From Bog-532 sp963824545 (GTDB lineage: Bacteria; Actinomycetota; Actinomycetes; Streptosporangiales; Streptosporangiaceae), in assembly GCA_963824545.1 (NCBI GenBank), contig CAWGPP010000010.1:13019-77018 (forward strand): a DNA stretch of 64,000 nucleotides, read 5' to 3'. Under the pieces are notes generated by a model. The model had not been told where the DNA came from. It did no database searches and saw only the letters and a list, made by a program, of their open reading frames with translations. Positions 1-8,581 of the stretch are shown here, piece by piece. The position numbers were made by a program, and so were the translations under genes. Numbering within the stretch: position 1 is the first letter of the stretch; each line of letters begins with the position of its first letter.

Positions 1-1190
1 GCGCGCTGATGCGGCGCCGCCAGCAGCATCACCGAGCGGATCGCGCCCTGGAACCCCCCGCCGAACCCGGCGCCCGCGATCGCCGTCCCCACGAAGAACC
101 CGGCCACCGACCCGGACGTCACCGACAGCAGGGTCAGTCCCACCCCGGCGATCAGCGCGGCGCCCCCGATCAGCGTCAGCGTGCGGGCTTGCTGCTTCTG
201 CAGGACCAGCACCGCCGCCGCGCCGCTCGCGGCCAGCACGGCCAGCGAGAGACCGCCCAGCACGATCGAGCCCGATCCGGAGACGAGCCGGACCAGCGCC
301 GGGCCGAGCGCCCCGTACAGGCCGGCCAGCGCCCACACGGCCACCAGGGCCGGAACGGCCAGTAGCAGCGGCTTCCGCGTCTGCGCGGGCGCCGCAAACG
401 CCGGCCGCAGCGACGCCAGCGCCCCCGGGCTCGGGGTGGACGTCTCGGGCATCAGCGCGACCCCGATGCCCTGCAGCACGAACACGCCCAGCAGGATCAG
501 GAAGACCAGGTGAGTCGGCGCGGGCAGAAACTGCACGACGAGCCCGGAGCCGAGCGCCCCCGACGCCGTCCCGGTGATCGGGGCCACGGCGTTGGCGATC
601 GTCCCCTTGGCCTTGTTCAGGTCGAGCATCCCGGCGCCGATCGCGCCGGCCGCGGCCCCGGTCGACAGGCCCTGAATGATCCGCGCGATCAGCAACTGGG
701 GCACACCGTCCGCGGTAGTGAACACCACCATGACCACGGCCTGGATCGCGATGGCGGCCAGCAGCACGGGCCGCCGGCCCACGTGGTCCGACAGCGAGCC
801 GACGGTCAGCAACGCCGCCAGCACGGCCAGGGCGTACACACCGAAGACCACGGTCGTGGTGATCGGCGAGAAGCCCCACTTTGCGGCGTACACGGCGTAC
901 AGCGGTGTCGGCGCGCTGGAGCCCGCCAGGAACGACACGATGACCGACGCCAGCAAATAGAACGCCACCGGACGCGGCAGCCGCCCCCGCCGCCCGGTCC
1001 CGTGCTGGCCCGGCCTCCACTCATCTCGCCTGTGCTGGTCCGTCCCGTGCTGGCCCGGCCTCCGTCGGCCTGTCCCGCGCTGGTCGGACCGCCGCTGGTC
1101 CGACTCGTGCTGGTCCGGCTCGTGCTGGTCCGGCCGGCGGCTGTGCGCGGCGTGGCTGCCGCTCCGGGCCCGGGTAAGTAGAGCAGTCAC
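1..1190 (-). CDS. MFS transporter, 3' end cut by the window
   Basis: Major facilitator superfamily exporter in the inner membrane, probably proton-driven drug or metabolite efflux; the substrate cannot be read from sequence. Translating the minus strand gives successive hydrophobic helices, starting FYLLASVIVSFLAGSSAP, with the MFS loop GSLSDHVGRRPVLLAA between helices 2 and 3 and QLLIARIIQGLSTGAAAGA later. I chose GTG at 1190. The first about 60 residues from it are polar, repeat-rich (DQHEP-type) sequence unlike a normal MFS N terminus, so the functional start may be later, near the first helix. It is divergent from the TetR gene at 1277 and shares its operator region, the classic arrangement of a repressor controlling an exporter. 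The C terminus lies outside the window. Confidence 0.85.
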   Translation of the reverse strand, partial: MTALLTRARSGSHAAHSRRPDQHEPDQHESDQRRSDQRGTGRRRPGQHGTDQHRRDEWRPGQHGTGRRGRLPRPVAFYLLASVIVSFLAGSSAPTPLYAVYAAKWGFSPITTTVVFGVYALAVLAALLTVGSLSDHVGRRPVLLAAIAIQAVVMVVFTTADGVPQLLIARIIQGLSTGAAAGAIGAGMLDLNKAKGTIANAVAPITGTASGALGSGLVVQFLPAPTHLVFLILLGVFVLQGIGVALMPETSTPSPGALASLRPAFAAPAQTRKPLLLAVPALVAVWALAGLYGALGPALVRLVSGSGSIVLGGLSLAVLAASGAAAVLVLQKQQARTLTLIGGAALIAGVGLTLLSVTSGSVAGFFVGTAIAGAGFGGGFQGAIRSVMLLAAPHQR

Positions 1191-1212
1191 TGGAACACGC
1201 CTCCCGTAATAA

Positions 1213-1270
1213 ACAGACGGGTCTGTCTGCTTGCGATCCCCCCAACCTAGACAGACAGGTCTGGTATTGT
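1213..1270. promoter_or_regulatory. Paired TetR operators and leaderless promoter of tetR
   Basis: Two copies of the same dyad, CAGAC-N2-GTCTG, lie at 1214-1225 and 1252-1263, 38 bp apart, in the space between the divergent exporter and TetR genes. The first extends to a perfect ACAGAC-GG-GTCTGT. A TATTGT hexamer at 1265-1270 abuts the second dyad and lies 6 nt before the TetR ATG, which suits a leaderless transcript. Binding by the adjacent TetR is inferred from position and symmetry. Confidence 0.72.
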
Positions 1271-1276
1271 CAACTC

Positions 1277-1858
1277 ATGAGCACAGCAACACCTGCGCGG
1301 GCGTCGGCCCGCGACCGGCTGCTCGCCGCTGCGGATGAGCTTTTCTACGAAGAGGGCATCCACACAGTGGGCATCGACCGCGTCATCGAGAAGGCCGGCG
1401 TGGCCAAGGCCTCGCTTTACAGCACGTTCGGCAGCAAGGACGAGCTGATCCGCGCCTACCTGACCGGCCGTCACCACCGCCGCCGGGGCCGCATCGTGGC
1501 GCGGCTCGCGGCGTACAGCGACCCCCGGGACCGCCTGCTGGCCGTGTTCGACCTGCAGGGCGAGCAGTTCGCCGAGCCGGGCTTCCACGGCTGCGCGTTC
1601 GTCAACGCCACCGCGGAATCCGCCCCCGGCAGCGCCGCGGAGGAGGCCACCGTGGAGTACCGCGGCTGGATGCGGAACCTGTTCGCCGAACTGGCTGCCG
1701 CCGCGGGAGCCCCTGGACCGGACGCCCTCGCCGCCCAGCTCATGCTGCTCTACGACGGTGCGAACATCGCGGCCCGGATCGACGGCAACACCTCCGCCGC
1801 GGCCTCGGCCCGGGCGGCCGCCGCCGCTCTCCTGGACGCCGCTACCGCCGCCCGCTGA
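1277..1858 (+). CDS. TetR/AcrR family transcriptional repressor
   Basis: DNA-binding repressor of 193 residues, normal TetR length. The N-terminal helix-turn-helix spans about residues 10-55 (LFYEEGIHTVGIDRVIEKAG, then KASLYSTFGSKDELI); the rest is the ligand and dimer domain, ending in an alanine-rich helix. Its DNA-binding region resembles the AcrR/YcdC-like group that controls efflux pumps and oxidoreductases. It is divergent from the MFS exporter, and the two CAGAC dyads between them are the likely operators, so it probably represses both genes until an inducer binds. The ATG sits 6 nt after a TATTGT -10 hexamer and no ribosome binding site is visible, suggesting leaderless translation. 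Confidence 0.92.
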   Translation: MSTATPARASARDRLLAAADELFYEEGIHTVGIDRVIEKAGVAKASLYSTFGSKDELIRAYLTGRHHRRRGRIVARLAAYSDPRDRLLAVFDLQGEQFAEPGFHGCAFVNATAESAPGSAAEEATVEYRGWMRNLFAELAAAAGAPGPDALAAQLMLLYDGANIAARIDGNTSAAASARAAAAALLDAATAAR

Positions 1859-2447
1859 CCCCGGGCGGCCATCCAGCCTGCGGGATAGCGGGCAGCGTTT
1901 TCCGTCAATAGCCCTGAGAGTGCTGCCCACATCTGGCTGTCGTTCCTTATCGGCGGCAAAAGCGGCCCTGGCCACGCGTCCTCGGGGGAGGGTCCGGTGG
2001 CCAGGGCCGGCTGGCTGGGGGTGCGGGGGTGGTGGTCAGGGCGCGGAGGTAATCGCCCAGGTGAAGGTGGAGGTGTAGGTGCTGGCGGGGAGGCGGCGCC
2101 GGCCGCGGCGGCGCGGGTCCTGGCCCGGCCGAGCAGGTCACGAGCGTTCATGGGTTTTCCCCGATAAAAGGTGTGCGGCTGGGGCCTCGGTGTGCGGGCC
2201 CCGGGTTGCTGTCCCTCTTAGGAAAGAAGAAGACGGTGCTGTTTCCCCTTGCCGTGCGGTTGCGGGACGGTTGCCGTCGTCCGCGGGCGGTTGCCGTCGT
2301 CCGCGGCCGCGGAGGGTTGCCGTCGTCCGCGGCCGGTCCATGGCGAGGCCGGCCGGGCGTGTGGCCGGATGCCGGCCGGGAGCGGGGAGGCTCTGCCCCG
2401 GAAGTGGCGTGCGGCTGGTTCCAGGTGCGCCGTGTAGGCTGCCTGCG
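1859..2447. other. Gene-free region with 18-bp direct repeats
   Basis: No convincing gene is seen on either strand; the open frames here are GC-driven and show no recognisable family. The notable content is three copies of GGTTGCCGTCGTCCGCGG at 2269-2286, 2289-2306 and 2315-2332, separated by short spacers. A TAGGCT hexamer at 2435-2440 precedes the next gene by 7 nt and is its likely -10 element. Confidence 0.5.
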
Positions 2448-4430
2448 ATGCCGGAAGAGGAGCCCTGGGGGCTGGAGAACGGCGGCACGGAAGCAGCGGG
2501 CGCTACACGTCCCGGCCCGGTACCCGCGCCCCAGCACACCTCTGCGCACGAGCGGCTCGCCACGCCGCTGAAGCCTCCCGCGCCCAGAGTTTCCCCAACG
2601 CCCCTGGAGGCTTCCGCAGCCTCAACGGGCGCCGGTGTCTCAACGGGCGCCGGTGTCTCAACGGGCGCCGGTGTCTCAACGGGCGCCGGTGTCTCAACGG
2701 GCGCTGCTGTCTCAACGGGCGCTGCTGTCTCAGCCGGTGCCGTTACCCGGCCGGGCCGCTACTGGGCGCCCTACCTGATCGCGAGCCTCGTGTTCGCGGT
2801 CTACCTGGTGATCTCGCTGTTCCGGTATCTGCAGCTCGACCCCTCGTCTTGGGACCTGGGCATATTCACCGAACTGGTCAAGCAGTACGCGCATCTGCAC
2901 GCGCCGGTCGCCGATATCCGGGGGACGGGCACCAACCTGCTCGGCGACCACTTCTCACCGATCATCGCGCTGATCGCGCCGTTCTTCCTGGCCGCGCCCT
3001 CCGCGGTCACGCTGCTGGTCGCGCAGGCCTTCCTCACCGCGGTGTCGGTTCTCCCGGTGACCTGGGCCGCGGCGGAGAAGCTGGGCCGCCGCGCGGGGGC
3101 GGCCATCGGCGTGGCGTACGGGTTCTCCTGGGGCCTGCAGCAGATGATCAACTTCGACTTCCACGAGATCGCGTTCGCCGTACCGCTGCTCGCGTTCTCG
3201 CTGTCGGCGCTGGTCCGCGGGCGGACCCGGGCGGCGGTGGCCTGGGCGCTGCCGCTGGTGTTCGTCAAGGAGGACCAGGGGTTCACGGTCGCCGCGATCG
3301 GTGTCGTCATGATCATCGTCGGCCTGTGGCGCGGCGACCCGGCTGCGGACGAGCACCCGGTCGGCCTCGGGCCTGCGGCGACCCCGGCCCCCGGACCTGC
3401 GGCGGCCTCTGGGCCTGTGGCGATCTCTGGGCCTGCAAGTGACCCCGGGCGTACGGTGGCCTCCGCGCCTGCGGCGCCCCCCGGGTCCGCAAGAGACCCC
3501 GGGCGCGCGGCGCCCACCGGGTCCACGGCGGCCCCCGGGCCCGCAAGAGACCCCGGGCGGGCAGGCAACTCCGGGCGGACCGCGATCCTCGGCGGCGAAC
3601 TGCTCATCGTGTGGGGGATCGTCTGGTCGGTGCTGGCCATCGGCGTGATCATCCCGCACTTCAACGCGGCACATCATTACCAGTACTGGAGCGACGGCGG
3701 CGCGCTCGGTCCGGGCGGCCACTTCTCCGTCGGCGGCGCCGTGCGGCAGTTCTTCACCTCCTGGCCGACCAAGCTGCAGACCACGCTGATGCTGCTGCTG
3801 CCGACCGTCTGCATCGCGTTGTGGTCGCCGCTCGCCCTGATCGCGCTGCCGTCGATCGTGCTGCGCTTCCTCGGCACGAGCAGCAATTTCTGGGGCACCC
3901 AATGGCATTACAACGCCACCGTGATGCCCATCCTCTTCCTCGCCGCGGTCGACGCGATCGCCCGGATACGCCGTACCCGGGCGGCCCGCCAGGACCCAGC
4001 GCCGAACGGGCCAAGCTGGCGGGACGCGGTGACGGCGACGATCGACCGGCACGGCGCCGCGGCCATGCTGGCGATCGCGGTGGCGCTGGCGTTCCAGTTC
4101 CCGGTCGCCGTCCTGTGGAATCCCGCGACCTACCGGCTCGACGCGCACGTGGCCGACGCGAACGCGGCGATGGCGAAGGTCCCGGACGGCGCGACCGTGA
4201 CCACCACGCTCGACCTGCTCGCCCCGCTCGCCTCGCGCACGGACACGTTCTGGATCGGCAACGCCGGCAACCCGGACACCGGCTACATCGTGTTCGACGG
4301 GCTCGACAGCGGGTACTCACCCGAGCCCGCGGACATCCCCGCGTTCGTGGCCAGCGAGCATCCGGGTGTCAGGTACAACGTGGTGTACGACACCGGCGGT
4401 GTCTACGTCTTCCGGCGGGACGGGCCGTGA
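2448..4430 (+). CDS. DUF2079 polytopic membrane protein
   Basis: Predicted integral membrane protein of the DUF2079 family, related in layout to membrane glycosyltransferases; function unknown. I chose ATG 2448 (MPEEEPWG) rather than longer upstream openings because TAGGCT lies 7 nt before it and because residues upstream look non-coding. The first about 100 residues are disordered and hold a hexapeptide repeat (STGAGV/STGAAV). The conserved core then begins at YLIASLVFAVYLVISLF with the family features WDLGIFTELV, GDHFSPIIALIAPFF and FDFHEIAFAVP. A second proline/glycine-rich tract (about residues 300-380) interrupts a loop between helices. A paralogue lies at 41234-42856 and shares all three motifs without the insert. 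Confidence 0.88.
   Translation: MPEEEPWGLENGGTEAAGATRPGPVPAPQHTSAHERLATPLKPPAPRVSPTPLEASAASTGAGVSTGAGVSTGAGVSTGAGVSTGAAVSTGAAVSAGAVTRPGRYWAPYLIASLVFAVYLVISLFRYLQLDPSSWDLGIFTELVKQYAHLHAPVADIRGTGTNLLGDHFSPIIALIAPFFLAAPSAVTLLVAQAFLTAVSVLPVTWAAAEKLGRRAGAAIGVAYGFSWGLQQMINFDFHEIAFAVPLLAFSLSALVRGRTRAAVAWALPLVFVKEDQGFTVAAIGVVMIIVGLWRGDPAADEHPVGLGPAATPAPGPAAASGPVAISGPASDPGRTVASAPAAPPGSARDPGRAAPTGSTAAPGPARDPGRAGNSGRTAILGGELLIVWGIVWSVLAIGVIIPHFNAAHHYQYWSDGGALGPGGHFSVGGAVRQFFTSWPTKLQTTLMLLLPTVCIALWSPLALIALPSIVLRFLGTSSNFWGTQWHYNATVMPILFLAAVDAIARIRRTRAARQDPAPNGPSWRDAVTATIDRHGAAAMLAIAVALAFQFPVAVLWNPATYRLDAHVADANAAMAKVPDGATVTTTLDLLAPLASRTDTFWIGNAGNPDTGYIVFDGLDSGYSPEPADIPAFVASEHPGVRYNVVYDTGGVYVFRRDGP
2622..2729 (+). 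repeat. In-frame 18-bp tandem repeat, 6 units
   Basis: Six contiguous 18-bp units of the form TCAACGGGCGCCGGTGTC, the last two with GCTGCT in place of GCCGGT. The period is a multiple of three, so copy changes would add or remove six residues (STGAGV) without breaking the DUF2079 gene. Confidence 0.9.
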
Positions 4431-4619
4431 CCGAAGCTGGAGAGAGCCGGTGTGACTCCCGGGTACGCAAGGGACACGCTGGCGGCCGCGCGGAGGATGC
4501 CGTCCCCCGGCTTGCGGCTAACTATTGCGAAGCGCAAGATACTGGCGAGTAGATCGAGCAGTTAACGATCGGCCCGGACCGTTGAAGAGGGTGTCCCCGG
4601 CCAGATGAAAGGTACGCAC

Positions 4620-5381
4620 ATGTCACAGGAGACACAGCGGATTGCCATCGTGACCGGGGCCGCCCGGGGGATCGGGGCCGGGGTCGCGATCCGGCTGGCC
4701 GCCGACGGGATGGCCGTCGGGGTGCTGGACCTCGACGAGGGGAACTGCGCGGACACCGTCGCGGCGATCGGGGGCGCGGGCGGGAAGGCGCTGGCGGTCG
4801 GCGCCGACGTCAGCAAGACGGACCAGGTCGAGGCCGCGGTGGGCAGGGTCGCCGAAGGCCTGGGGGCGCCGACCGTGCTGGTCAACAACGCCGGCCTGCT
4901 GCGCGACAACCTGCTGTTCAAGATGTCCGACAACGACTGGGACACGGTCCTGGGCGTCCACCTCAAGGGCAGCTTCCTGATGTCGCGGGCGTGCCAGAAG
5001 TACATGGTCGAGGCCAAGTACGGCCGGATCGTGAACACCTCCTCCTCCTCGGCGCTGGGGAATCGCGGTCAGGCGAACTACTCGGCGGCCAAGGCGGGCC
5101 TGCAGGGCTTCACCAAGACGCTGGCCAAGGAACTGGGCCCGTTCGGCATCACCGCGAACAGCGTCGCGCCCGGTTTCATCGCCACCGACATGACGGCGGC
5201 GACCGCGGCCCGGGTCAAAATGTCGTTCGAGGACTTCAAGGCGGCGGCCGCATCGCAGATCCCGGTGCGTAGAGTCGGCGCGCCGGAGGACGTCGCGCAC
5301 ACCGTTTCGTTCCTGGTCAGCGAGGGCGCCGGGTTCGTGTCGGGGCAGGTCATCTACGTGGCTGGCGGCCCCCTGTGCTAA
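4620..5381 (+). CDS. SDR family oxidoreductase, FabG-like
   Basis: Short-chain dehydrogenase/reductase, most like 3-oxoacyl-(ACP or CoA) reductases, using NAD(P)H in the cytoplasm. The cofactor motif TGAARGIGAG is at the N terminus, NNAG in the middle, the catalytic Ser in the VNTSSSSALG stretch and YSAAKAG supplies Tyr and Lys. I prefer ATG 4620 over the in-frame ATG 4605 because GAAAGG lies 7 nt upstream of it. The stop overlaps the start of the next gene by 7 nt, so it is translationally coupled to two acyl-CoA dehydrogenases, pointing to beta-oxidation of a CoA thioester. The exact substrate is not evident. Confidence 0.92.
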   Translation: MSQETQRIAIVTGAARGIGAGVAIRLAADGMAVGVLDLDEGNCADTVAAIGGAGGKALAVGADVSKTDQVEAAVGRVAEGLGAPTVLVNNAGLLRDNLLFKMSDNDWDTVLGVHLKGSFLMSRACQKYMVEAKYGRIVNTSSSSALGNRGQANYSAAKAGLQGFTKTLAKELGPFGITANSVAPGFIATDMTAATAARVKMSFEDFKAAAASQIPVRRVGAPEDVAHTVSFLVSEGAGFVSGQVIYVAGGPLC

Positions 5382-6574
5382 AGGGTGCCGAGCTCACGGC
5401 GGGGGACATCCGCGATCGCGTCCACCAGTTCCTGGCCACCAACGACCCGGTCGCCATGCCCAGGATGGACTTCCTGCACGCCCGCTTCGACGCCGGGCTG
5501 GCCTGGGTGCACTACCCGGCCGGTCTCGGTGGCCTGGGCGCGCCGCGGGCGCTGCAGGCCGTCGCTGATCAGGAGTTCGCGGCGGCTGGCGCGCCCGACA
5601 ACAACCCGGGCCTCAACGTCATCGGGCTGGGCATGGCGGCCCCGACGATCCTGGGATTCGGCAGCGACACGCAGCACGAGCGCTGGCTGCGGCCGCTGTG
5701 GGTCGGCGAGGAGATCTGGTGCCAGCTGTTCAGCGAGCCCGGCGCCGGCAGCGACCTCGCCTCGCTCGCGACCCGCGCGGTCCGCGAGCCGGGCGGCGAC
5801 TGGATCGTTTCCGGGCAGAAGGTATGGACCTCGCTGGCGCACCAGGCCCGCTGGGCCATCCTGGTCGCCCGAACCGACCCCGACGTGCCGAAACACCGCG
5901 GCCTGAGTTACTTCGCCCTCAACATGACCGCGCCCGGGGTCGAGGTCCGCCCGCTCCGCCAGCTCACCGGCGAGGCCGAGTTCAACGAGGTCTTCCTGAC
6001 CGACGCGCGGATCCCGGACGCGGACCGGATCGGCGAGGTCGGCGACGGCTGGAAGGTCGCCCAGGGCACGCTGATGAACGAGCGCGTTGCCATCGGCGGG
6101 TTCGCGATGCCGCGCGAGGGCGGGATGATCGGTGGCGCGGCCCGGGCCTGGCGCGAGCACCCCGAGCAGCGCACGCCGGGCCTGCACGACCGGCTGCTGC
6201 GGCTGTGGGCCGAGGCCGAGATCGCCCGGCTGGCGGGACTGCGGATGCGCCAGCAGCTCGCGGCGGGCCATCCCGGCCCCGAAGGCTCCGCCGCGAAGAT
6301 CGTTTTCGCCCGCCTGAACCAAGAGATCTCCGGGTTGGAGGTCGAGATGGCGGGCGCCGACGGCCTGCGTTACGACGACTGGACCATGCGCCGGCCCGCG
6401 CACGCGGACTTCTTCGGCCGCGTGCCCGGCTACCGGTACCTGCGCGCGAGGGGCAACTCGATCGAGGGCGGCACCTCCGAGATCCTGCGCAACATCATCG
6501 CCGAACGTGTGCTCGGGCTGCCGCCGGAGCCGCGCGTGGACAAAGACGTGCCATGGAAGGATCTGCCGCGATGA
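5375..6574 (+). CDS. Acyl-CoA dehydrogenase, catalytic-type subunit
   Basis: FAD-dependent acyl-CoA dehydrogenase (399 residues) that introduces the alpha-beta double bond in a CoA thioester. Visible features are CQLFSEPGAGSDLASLATRA (flavin and substrate binding), GQKVWTSLAHQARWAILVAR, and near the C terminus GNSIEGGTSEILRNIIAERV, where the Glu before GGTSE is the expected catalytic base. It starts with GTG at 5375, overlapping the SDR stop, and its stop overlaps the next ATG as ATGA. The tight pairing with a second, different dehydrogenase resembles the alpha2-beta2 FadE pairs of mycobacterial steroid side-chain breakdown, where only one partner carries the base. That role is inferred from arrangement. 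Confidence 0.93.
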   Translation: MLKGAELTAGDIRDRVHQFLATNDPVAMPRMDFLHARFDAGLAWVHYPAGLGGLGAPRALQAVADQEFAAAGAPDNNPGLNVIGLGMAAPTILGFGSDTQHERWLRPLWVGEEIWCQLFSEPGAGSDLASLATRAVREPGGDWIVSGQKVWTSLAHQARWAILVARTDPDVPKHRGLSYFALNMTAPGVEVRPLRQLTGEAEFNEVFLTDARIPDADRIGEVGDGWKVAQGTLMNERVAIGGFAMPREGGMIGGAARAWREHPEQRTPGLHDRLLRLWAEAEIARLAGLRMRQQLAAGHPGPEGSAAKIVFARLNQEISGLEVEMAGADGLRYDDWTMRRPAHADFFGRVPGYRYLRARGNSIEGGTSEILRNIIAERVLGLPPEPRVDKDVPWKDLPR

Positions 6575-7746
6575 GTATCGCCGAGGCTGAAGCCGCGGGT
6601 AAGCCTAGCCAGCGCGCGCCCGACCTGCTTTATAGCGAAACTGAACGGGATTTGTCGGACAGCCTGCGCTCTCTGCTCGCCGCCCGATGCCGCCCTGACG
6701 ACCTGCTGGCCCGGCTGGGCGGTCCCGAACCGTACGACACCGGCCTGTGGCGGGCTATCGCCGCGGACATGGGCTGCGCCGGGCTGCTCGTCGCGGAGGA
6801 ACAGGACGGTGCCGGGGCCTCCTTCCGTGAGGCGGCGACCGTCGCGGAGGAGCTGGGCGGCGCCGTGGCACCGGTCCCCTACGTCGGCAGCGCCGTGGTC
6901 GCCACGACGGCGCTGCTGGCCGCGGGGGACGACACGCGGATCCGCGAACTGGCCCGCGGGGACGTCACCGCGGCGCTGGCCGTCGGTTTCCAGACCGGGC
7001 CCGGTGCGGCGTTCCCGCTGACCGCGCGGGTCGCCGGGCCGAAGCCCGACGACGGCCGGTCCGGCATGGCCCGGCTGCGCGGCCGGATCCAGGGGGTGGC
7101 CGACGCGCTGTCCGCCGACCTGCTGATCGTGCCGGCCGACGCGGTGCCGCACGGCCTTTACCTGGTCGGTGCGGACGCCGACGGCGTACGGCGCACCCCG
7201 GTCCTCTCGCTGGACATGACCCGCCAGCTGTGCGACATCGAGTTCGACGACGCCCCGGCCCAGCCGCTGGCACCCGGCCCGGAGGCCGACCGCGCGCTGC
7301 AGGCGGCCCTGTCCGCCGGTGCGGCCGCGCTCGCCGCCGAGCAGCTCGGCATCGCGGAGAAGTGCCTGGAAATGACCGTCGCCTACGTGAAGGAACGGCG
7401 CCAGTTCGCCCGCCCGATCGGCTCGTTCCAGGCGCTGAAGCACCGCCTCGCCGACCTGTGGGTCGGGCTGACCCAGGCGCGGGCCGCCGCCCGTTACGCC
7501 GCCGCGTGCCTGGCCGAACGGGACGGTGACGCGCCGCTCGCCGTCGCGCTGGCCAAGTCCTACTGCGGCGACCTGGCCGTCCGGGCCGCCGAGGAGTGCG
7601 TGCAGATGCACGGCGGGATCGGGTTCACCTGGGAACATCCGGCTCATCTGTACCTGAAGCGGGCCAAGGCCGACTCGATCGCGTTCGGCACGTCCGATGC
7701 CCACCGGGCTTGCCTGGCGCGGCTGGCCGACCTGCCCGGCGTGTAG
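6571..7746 (+). CDS. Acyl-CoA dehydrogenase, partner subunit
   Basis: Second acyl-CoA dehydrogenase-like protein (391 residues), starting MSIAEAEAAG at the ATGA overlap with the previous gene. The N-terminal helical domain, the middle beta domain and the C-terminal helical domain are all present; AYVKERRQFARPIGSFQALK and CVQMHGGIGFTWEHPAHLYL are typical. The C terminus ends soon after KADSIAFGTSDAHR and I see no EGTSE-type catalytic Glu loop like the one in its neighbour. This fits a non-catalytic or cofactor-binding beta subunit of a heterotetramer. The three genes SDR, ACAD and ACAD form one operon. Confidence 0.92.
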   Translation: MSIAEAEAAGKPSQRAPDLLYSETERDLSDSLRSLLAARCRPDDLLARLGGPEPYDTGLWRAIAADMGCAGLLVAEEQDGAGASFREAATVAEELGGAVAPVPYVGSAVVATTALLAAGDDTRIRELARGDVTAALAVGFQTGPGAAFPLTARVAGPKPDDGRSGMARLRGRIQGVADALSADLLIVPADAVPHGLYLVGADADGVRRTPVLSLDMTRQLCDIEFDDAPAQPLAPGPEADRALQAALSAGAAALAAEQLGIAEKCLEMTVAYVKERRQFARPIGSFQALKHRLADLWVGLTQARAAARYAAACLAERDGDAPLAVALAKSYCGDLAVRAAEECVQMHGGIGFTWEHPAHLYLKRAKADSIAFGTSDAHRACLARLADLPGV

Positions 7747-7953
7747 GGGCGCGTAGGAGGTGCTGACGCCCGGCCCGCAAAGGGGGTCAAACCGGGCGGC
7801 GCAAAACCTGGACGATGCCGCTCATGAGGCCCTACGATGACGGGCACGGCCACGCGGCCAGCCGCGTGCTGTCCAGTAGCTTTACCGTTTGCGGCTGGCT
7901 CGCGCGTCTGCATCCGCTGCTTTCGCCGCGCCCGGCGTCACCGAAAGGCAGGG

Positions 7954-8295
7954 GTGGAAGAACTAAAGATCGCCCTGACGGCGGGCCCGGCCCACACGCT
8001 GGTCACGGTGGCCGGCGAGTGCGACCTGAATACCGGCCGTCAGCTGCGGGACGTCCTGACCTCGGAGGTCTCGCGGGGCGTACGCCGCCTCATCCTCGAC
8101 CTGTCCGGGCTCACGTTCATGGACTCCACCGGCATGCAGGTCCTGCTCAGCATCCGCACGGTGCTGACCGTCCGCGGCGGCACGCTCGCCCTGGTGTCCC
8201 CGCAGCCGGTGGTGGCGCGGATCCTTGAGCTGACCGGCGCCGACCAGGTGATCCCGATCTTCGACTCCCTCCGCGACGCCCAGACCGCCGACTGA
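7954..8295 (+). CDS. STAS-domain anti-sigma factor antagonist
   Basis: Small cytoplasmic STAS protein (113 residues) of the SpoIIAA/RsbV type, which releases a sigma factor by binding its anti-sigma kinase when dephosphorylated. The phosphorylation loop is FMDSTGMQVLLS, with the conserved DSTG Ser. I chose GTG 7954, preceded by GAAAGGCAGGG, over a longer frame opening at 7837 whose extra 39 residues look non-coding. No anti-sigma factor or sigma gene is adjacent, so the partner is elsewhere. The stretch 7747-7953 upstream shows nothing else. Confidence 0.88.
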   Translation: MEELKIALTAGPAHTLVTVAGECDLNTGRQLRDVLTSEVSRGVRRLILDLSGLTFMDSTGMQVLLSIRTVLTVRGGTLALVSPQPVVARILELTGADQVIPIFDSLRDAQTAD

Positions 8296-8581
8296 CCCGG
8301 CTCCGGGCCGGGCTTACGGGGCCGGGCTTACGGGGCCGGGCTTGCAGAGACGGCGTACGGAGGGCCGCCACCCGCAGCTGCGGGTCAGGGGAGATTCCCA
8401 GTCTGGCGATGCCGGCTGCGGCGATCGCCCGTGGTTCTGCGGTTGGCGGAGAGCTAACGGCGGCGGTCTGCGCGATCACGATGAGGACGGCGCCGACCCG
8501 GATCACGTCCAGGTTCTCACCGGGGCAAGCTGACAGCAGCTCACATCCCCCGTCCGGCAAGCCCGCGTGCGGGTGGGCTAG

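Noticed and set aside
2190..2230. Possible tRNA remnant (GGGTTGCTGTCCCTC resembling a T arm; RDSNPGP read on the other strand)
   Set aside because: The T loop lacks TTCGA, no acceptor or anticodon arms pair, and the match is short.
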